Below are positions 59,301 to 64,000 of a stretch of 64,000 bases of DNA, piece after piece. How positions within the stretch are numbered: the first letter of the stretch is position 1; each line of letters opens with the position of its first letter. Position numbers and translations under genes: made by a program. The notes beneath the pieces were generated by a model. That model saw only the letters and a program-made list of their open reading frames with translations. It made no database searches and was not told the DNA's origin. The stretch comes from a virus, in the IMG/VR virus record IMGVR_UViG_3300029319_008461, positions 1-64,000 of that record. The stretch is one strand, 5' to 3'.

Positions 59301-62300
59301 ACACAGGACGAGGTGACTTTTTCCCGGCCTCGGATAAGCCCATCCGCAAGGAACTTCTTTACACAGACAAACTAGAGCTACCAGAGTATGCCGTTAGTAG
59401 CGATATGGTTAAGATAAAAAATATTGATGATGCAGCATATGCACCAATGTTAAGACCAGAGCGATTATTTTATGCGGTAGAGAAAAGCATGTATCGAGGT
59501 ATATCTGAGCGTATGCTTCAATTATTTGCCTCGGTTGAAGAGTTGAATAACCTTATTGGCGATCCTGTTAATAGGTACAGACCAAACTACAAGTCGATGG
59601 AAAAGCTTCGACAAATCTTTTTCTCAAAGGTTGGAAACACTCCAGATCTACAAAAGTACCTTGACTATTATCAGTGGCTAGACTCTGCACTGGGTCAAAT
59701 GTTGGAGCAGATGTTCCCAGCTTCGGCCAAAGTTGCACCTGGTGTAAGAAATATAATTGAATCCCACCTACTCGAAAGGAACAAGTTTAATTATACCTTT
59801 ATGGGTAACCGTAAAAAGTCAACCCGCCAATCAGTAGTTTCAAATCCAGCCTCGGAAGAAATTGTTATTTCTAACGCTGAGCCTGGTGGTGTTGCCAATA
59901 ATCAGGTGGTGCAAGAAGAAGATCCACCGCCAGAAAGACGCCCTGATGCAGCTAGGCCAACCAATCCACCACCAGCCATTACGGAACCAAAAGGACTTAC
60001 AATATCTAACAACAACGGTGCAGGTCAAGTTGCAATACCGTATGACAAGAAAAAAGCACCTCTGCCAGAATCGCCCCCACCAGAAAATAGAAATCGCTGG
60101 TGGTGGATGACCCGTGCCGAAAGAAACACGGTTACAATTTCACAATCTAATCCTGGAGTTATGGCAAGTCGAGAGGCAATTTTTAGACAAGCAAAGTCTT
60201 ACTATGCTCCTAATAGATTAGTAAACATCGGTGCTTTTTTACCGCAAGAAAATAAACCAACAAACCAAGGTATTGGAAACGTAAAAGAGAGCAAAACAGA
60301 AGTTGCTGTTGCCAAAGTTAAATTTGGTGATCTTAAGTTAGATGAGGACGTCAAAGATGAAATAGTTCCTAATGTCAAGAAGCAAAGGAAAGTGCGAGCC
60401 TCTGTAGACGGCGAAGATGTTAAAGGTCAGACTGTCTTACCATTTACGCCTGTGAGTTCTACCGTTAGCTCTGGGTACCAAAAACAACTACAAGATGCAG
60501 GATTGACAAATGTTGACCTGGCTAACCTACATGTTCGCCCAGTGGCGGCACAGACACCATTCACTTTGGCCCACGTTGGTGGACAACAAGCACGCTCTGC
60601 TCCGGTTGGTGCAAAACTGAACCAATCAGATAATGTTAGAAAAGAATCATATCAATTAGAAATAGCCTCTGCTGCCGGCGAGTTTGATGAAACGCCAGCT
60701 AAGACACCTAAAGGTCAGTATAAACGTGGGTCAGGAGCATCTAGACCTGTTAATGTAGCAAACATACAGACACTTACAACTGATATTGCGCCAGAGGGCG
60801 GTGTTAGGGTTCTCGGTAACTTCTCTAAGTTTTACGAAGTATTAAACACTTCAAACCGTGCTGCTACTAATATGGATCTGGCCTTTAACCCTGATGCTTA
60901 TCATACTTCTTCTTTGTTGTTGCAAAGCGGTACAATGCCATCCGCATTTTTGACAGATGTTCCAAGAAGAAATCAGGGGTTAACAGGCTCCGCTGAGTTT
61001 ACGGCTCCGAGACAAAGATCGGGAGTCAGAACAAACAATACGATCATAGCCGACAGATTCTCTGCTCCGGGCAGCAAAGAGGACTCCAAGCAATTATTTA
61101 GAGACAGAACTTCTGATCAGTTTTCTCCGAACAATGCGTTACCGTTTAGAAACATAAAAGTTAGACAGCGATTTAACACGCTTCTTAGAAGACACACCGG
61201 CTTCGGTGGGTTTCAAACTTCATCTTTGGTCACACTTTTAGACAGGTATGACTCCATAGACTTAGGAGCCTTCAATGACGGCATAGTAATACCATCAGGT
61301 GGTCTGCCTGCGGTTCACGGTGATCCACTTTCCATTCACACAGCTTCTCTAGTGGCAGTACACAAAACACAAAGAAATGGCATACTAAGACCAGAACTAG
61401 TCTCTGGCAATCTTAACTCACCGTTGGTGCCAATTATGACCACAGGTGCAGTTCGAGATAATGCCTTTGTGACAAGACCAATACCTGCGGGTGACAGATA
61501 TGCTTGGTTTATGGCCTTGTCCCACTCTCAAGCAACCCCAGGCGATCACCCTGGTCAAAATGTTGGTGACAACTTTCACAACTTCATTTTGTCTTCCTCA
61601 AGGTTCCCAGAGGATATCACGCTATACACCTCGTCGCTAGCACATTCAGAAAAAAATCGTTTGTACCCCGGTAGTTTTGTTGTTCAAGCGAACGGAGTCT
61701 TCAGTAACTCTGGAGGTGGTTTTACTTATATATGGGAAAGAAATGGCGCTGGGTTGTGGGCACCCTGGACTCAGACTCGTTATGGTCAGTTTACTACAAA
61801 GGGTATGTTTAACTCTAAGCAGAACTTTTATCTCATCGACGCCGCTAACATAACCACGAAGGCCGAGTCCGTTGATCAGATTACAGGTAAAAAATTAATT
61901 GCTACTGAAAAAGGCGAGACTGTAAAAGATTTTCAAAAATCAATTGTGCAAGATCAAGACAACGCCCTGCAAATTTTCCAAGGGGGTGGGGGTAATATTC
62001 TTACACACCATATCTCAAAGAGATATAAAGAGCCACCGCTTACATCGAGATATAAGCCATTAGTGCATCACATAAAAACCAGGAGAGGAACACCAGCGTT
62101 AACAGAGAAAAAGTCTGTTGATGTTTCCGTTAAGTATTCTTATGGTAATGAGTTGCAGGGTTTTGCTAATAGAGGGCTTAATATAGATCTTGGGAACAAG
62201 CAAGATTTTAAACTAGGGCAACTAAAAAGGCCTTACGAAGTGTTTAGAGATACATTTGTGGACGGAGTTGACCCATCGGTTGACGGCGTTGAACTCATAA

Positions 62301-64000
62301 AGCTGATGAGTTATAAAGAAACAATTTATCCGAAAGAGATTTATACTTACCTGTCCGCTACTAGAGCAAGAAATTTTTACAGAAATAGTTTCTGGAAGGC
62401 AGACATAGCAACAGGATCTGCTCAGGAACTTATAGCTCGAAACATAACAGAAATGTCAGGATTGATACATGATGCTAACATAGAAGATTTTAATAACTTT
62501 TGGGAAAGAAGCGTTACTGATGAAGGTGCAGGTCGTGGCTTCTCTTCATCCTTTGACTATTTTGTTAAAATGGACGAGCAGTTTCCAGTAGCATTATTCC
62601 AGGGTGACACCTCCGGTAATGTTGGTTATCTTCCTCGTCCAAAATTCACACCGTATGTTGATGGTGAAGGCAATCGTGCTGAGGGTACCGGATCGAAATG
62701 GCCATTAGACTCATTTTATTACTCAGAATTTTCTGGAACTTTATTTACCTCGTCGTTTACCGGCAGCGACCCGATCCTCACCGACGCCGGCACTAATCTT
62801 CTGTTTTGTATGGCCTCAACCTTGCCGGCGGGTGAATTGATGATGCCACATTATGGTATTGTTATGAGTGGTAACGCAGTCAACAGTGGCTCGGAGCAAG
62901 GCGGGGTTAGGTTTAATACCTCAAGCCTTAACTCTCCTCAGTATGTTTACACCGTGCCAACTGAAAAAATTAGAACAACTGATTTGGCCAATGGGAAAGC
63001 AGTGTTTATTGCAGAAGCTCAAGCTGTGGCTGGTCCGGTAACTAGACCACCTTGGACTGCGGCAAGAAGAAGAAAATTTGTTGATGGGCCAAAGAAAAAT
63101 ACACTTGCACCTGCAAGATATCCGTGGTATAATAGTTACGAAGACTGGCAACAAGAACTAAGAAATCTAGGAAAAGATTACACAATTATTCCAGAGTATA
63201 GAATTAGTGAGCTTATGCCAACTTACAAAGAGCTTGGTAATTTTGGTGCGGTTCTATCGGGGGCTCTTAGTGTTACTGGTGCTACCAATGATACAGGTTC
63301 ACAAACAGCATTTAATAGTGCTGATAGAGAATTTTTGCCAAGGTATGCGACATCAGATGCTGCGGAATACCTAAAAACATTTATGAAAGCGGGATCTAAG
63401 GATGCAGAGTTTAATAAGAGCCCAAGACACCTAGAGGTCAAGTCTGAAGCGTTATTGAAACTGCTTCCTTACGAGGGATTTTATCCTGTTCTTAGAACAC
63501 TGGAATTAGCTAGGTTATTCTCGCAGTCCTATGCCCCTGTGATTGAATACTCTGGTGAGGACAACCTAGTAGCGCCAGCCGGTGGATTCTATCCAAGCTT
63601 TAAAACACTTGAACCCCCGAGTCCAGACGAATCCTCTCCTTTGCAACCTAGAGCTTTTAGGGCCATATCCCGTCCATTTTTTGCGCCAGGTATTGTTTAT
63701 AACTCTATTAAAGCTGGTGTCGGTGTTCAGTATCCAATACTTCGTAAAGGCATGGCTGCTCTCAGTCCAAGTTCTATACAAGATCCATTAGACGGACACT
63801 TCAGTGCATCAATATTTTTCTCTCTTGCTACCGGCGATTTAAACGTTTCTGGTTCACCAGAAACTGCAATTACTTTGCCTGGTGGTCGCAGAAGAAGAAA
63901 AGAGGGTACTGCTGAGAATTTTGATTTCTTTAAGCTTGATGAAGGTGTTGTAGGCGATCAGTTGAAAGACGGTAGCCGAGGAGCCCCTCACCGAATGTTC
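56357..64000 (+). CDS. Giant structural protein, at least 2548 aa (partial)
   Basis: Open frame from the ATG at 56357 to the window edge; the end lies outside. About residues 145-355 look like a LamG/concanavalin-like sandwich ending in GKLSGTLDEFRFWRTARSG. Proline-rich linkers lie near 1190-1210 and 1235-1250 (ESPPPENRNRWWW). The remaining parts are long mixed regions with Ser/Gly patches. Starting with a four-base overlap after the baseplate gene, it is probably a very long baseplate or tail-fibre protein; the LamG-like domain may bind glycans of the host surface. Confidence 0.8.
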   Translation, partial: MSIKKLFENNKQGNSVGKYLKSSAVASLSGGIESSQHLSETLRRQQEFTAPLDYGDPDEFAKYGSAEKYYENSFNYILQNYPYDGSGFEKEKFYNDLNPLEKFIFNERYPKSTGFASIGTNYGTAVSHSSHYFSSPKTEFIQVKGGPHSGTLFASNFRQNNLEFGGPSGSTVEFFLSKSDIPGGGEVVTTQSPRQVIFDLWNGVSTGSVDDDETNGCYGNLRIELSKSLEDRFLVTMLSGTKGYVTQSIPTTGGVGNYITGSGFNHFAFVFNTSESSPTIDFYINGVCHETGISPTGHQAGQISLVTGSLVANIGALRVAPSGVSDTNSMEGRGKLSGTLDEFRFWRTARSGEDVGRNWFTHVNGGADKQDANSALGMYFKFNEGITGTSSVDSVVLDYSGRISNGSWTGYAAGARDTGSAITQQALTQSVAGRTELEDPIVIPSASVLTTRRDELKEIGEYHDSKNPSFILNSFPDWIVQEDSEFGNELRNSTQIISTYFDTLYSQISHLTKIKSMDYLSGSATGSVFEFPHNDRLVEQLGVEAPELFENADLLSQFLKRGEDINFKYDLSTIKNTIYKNIYNNLNHILKSKGNEKAIRNLVRCFGVDEEIIKVNIYSDNSTYKLDNNYRSDTSNKKYADFTGLLDQESSNATVYQYPNSDLPESYGVISGSSGSLSLIEYGFTAQCEFVFPNRKEVDTLTHTPLQVVTSSLFGWHTPRGEHKLLSSSTDTSWHYPNADSGLQVVAIKSASQMAEIISPTHRVKDVFFKVLDRHNNELIVSDVFRNVYENKKWNIALSVHPKRFPFAQTSGANANVHDGYDIDFYAVNYDSGIRQESFFKTGSLTYKSGSDIVSAAKRYYVGAHRTDFTGTVLTSSDVRASSFRYWTDVLPTGAIDMHARSADNYGTLNPTRQAYTFQSKNPGVYIPQADTLAVHWDFADVTGSDASGRFNVNDFSSGSLDSGSGGDLFHESPQHINSRQHTGRGDFFPASDKPIRKELLYTDKLELPEYAVSSDMVKIKNIDDAAYAPMLRPERLFYAVEKSMYRGISERMLQLFASVEELNNLIGDPVNRYRPNYKSMEKLRQIFFSKVGNTPDLQKYLDYYQWLDSALGQMLEQMFPASAKVAPGVRNIIESHLLERNKFNYTFMGNRKKSTRQSVVSNPASEEIVISNAEPGGVANNQVVQEEDPPPERRPDAARPTNPPPAITEPKGLTISNNNGAGQVAIPYDKKKAPLPESPPPENRNRWWWMTRAERNTVTISQSNPGVMASREAIFRQAKSYYAPNRLVNIGAFLPQENKPTNQGIGNVKESKTEVAVAKVKFGDLKLDEDVKDEIVPNVKKQRKVRASVDGEDVKGQTVLPFTPVSSTVSSGYQKQLQDAGLTNVDLANLHVRPVAAQTPFTLAHVGGQQARSAPVGAKLNQSDNVRKESYQLEIASAAGEFDETPAKTPKGQYKRGSGASRPVNVANIQTLTTDIAPEGGVRVLGNFSKFYEVLNTSNRAATNMDLAFNPDAYHTSSLLLQSGTMPSAFLTDVPRRNQGLTGSAEFTAPRQRSGVRTNNTIIADRFSAPGSKEDSKQLFRDRTSDQFSPNNALPFRNIKVRQRFNTLLRRHTGFGGFQTSSLVTLLDRYDSIDLGAFNDGIVIPSGGLPAVHGDPLSIHTASLVAVHKTQRNGILRPELVSGNLNSPLVPIMTTGAVRDNAFVTRPIPAGDRYAWFMALSHSQATPGDHPGQNVGDNFHNFILSSSRFPEDITLYTSSLAHSEKNRLYPGSFVVQANGVFSNSGGGFTYIWERNGAGLWAPWTQTRYGQFTTKGMFNSKQNFYLIDAANITTKAESVDQITGKKLIATEKGETVKDFQKSIVQDQDNALQIFQGGGGNILTHHISKRYKEPPLTSRYKPLVHHIKTRRGTPALTEKKSVDVSVKYSYGNELQGFANRGLNIDLGNKQDFKLGQLKRPYEVFRDTFVDGVDPSVDGVELIKLMSYKETIYPKEIYTYLSATRARNFYRNSFWKADIATGSAQELIARNITEMSGLIHDANIEDFNNFWERSVTDEGAGRGFSSSFDYFVKMDEQFPVALFQGDTSGNVGYLPRPKFTPYVDGEGNRAEGTGSKWPLDSFYYSEFSGTLFTSSFTGSDPILTDAGTNLLFCMASTLPAGELMMPHYGIVMSGNAVNSGSEQGGVRFNTSSLNSPQYVYTVPTEKIRTTDLANGKAVFIAEAQAVAGPVTRPPWTAARRRKFVDGPKKNTLAPARYPWYNSYEDWQQELRNLGKDYTIIPEYRISELMPTYKELGNFGAVLSGALSVTGATNDTGSQTAFNSADREFLPRYATSDAAEYLKTFMKAGSKDAEFNKSPRHLEVKSEALLKLLPYEGFYPVLRTLELARLFSQSYAPVIEYSGEDNLVAPAGGFYPSFKTLEPPSPDESSPLQPRAFRAISRPFFAPGIVYNSIKAGVGVQYPILRKGMAALSPSSIQDPLDGHFSASIFFSLATGDLNVSGSPETAITLPGGRRRRKEGTAENFDFFKLDEGVVGDQLKDGSRGAPHRMF

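Overview
The window is a stretch of a large tailed bacteriophage (myovirus) genome, about 60% A+T, not a bacterial chromosome. Hallmarks are a T4 gp25-like baseplate wedge protein, a gp6/baseplate-J-like protein, a baseplate hub carrying an M15 peptidase, very long virion proteins, a gp55-like late sigma factor, a PIN-PhoH protein, four tRNAs and a complete one-piece tmRNA. Nearly all genes lie on the + strand and are packed with start/stop overlaps. The right edge cuts a giant structural gene. The host is probably Gram-negative, judging from heptose, deoxyhexose and nonulosonate genes. A lipoprotein with MopE-like CDGxDNDCDG repeats and a vWA domain suggests a host or gene donor among Myxococcota, Bdellovibrionota or other former Deltaproteobacteria; this is inference.

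Layout. 1-2.4 kb: small genes, a candidate pseudoknotted RNA, tRNA-Arg(UCU), a methyltransferase-like gene, a tilS-like gene abutting tRNA-Ile(CAU), then tRNA-Thr(UGU) and tRNA-Gly(UCC). 2.5-5.2 kb: two paralogous modular fibre-like proteins. 5.2-8.7 kb: accessory genes, namely a J-domain protein, a leftward three-gene envelope operon ending in the vWA/MopE-like lipoprotein, and a trypsin-like lipoprotein. 8.8-10.1 kb: small virion-like paralogues. 10.2-13.2 kb: a ligase-fold/HxGH nucleotidyltransferase fusion and an acidic protein. 13.2-13.7 kb: tmRNA with two sigma70-like promoters and a terminator. 13.7-16.6 kb: PhoH, an HExxH protein and a Cas4/RecB-like nuclease.

16.6-41.8 kb: an unbroken 25-kb glycan island of about 30 genes. 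It holds glycosyltransferases, RmlB/RmlC-like enzymes, NeuB/NeuA, separate heptose kinase and nucleotidyltransferase genes, Gmd-like and Fcl-like SDRs, two PLP dehydratases with His in place of the PLP lysine (RfbH/E1-like and ColD-like), two thiamine-diphosphate enzyme systems, and PanB. Together these could make several NDP- or CMP-activated unusual sugars and transfer them to a phage or host surface glycan. 41.8-43.6 kb: small genes and the late sigma factor. 43.6-64 kb: tail and baseplate module.

The strongest leads are the tilS/tRNA-Ile2 pair, the structured RNA at 607-773, the pairing of each thiamine-diphosphate enzyme with a His-type sugar dehydratase, the ligase/HxGH fusion, and the vWA/MopE-like cargo operon. 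A CTATTTA-type motif recurs in gaps before + strand genes and may be the late promoter.
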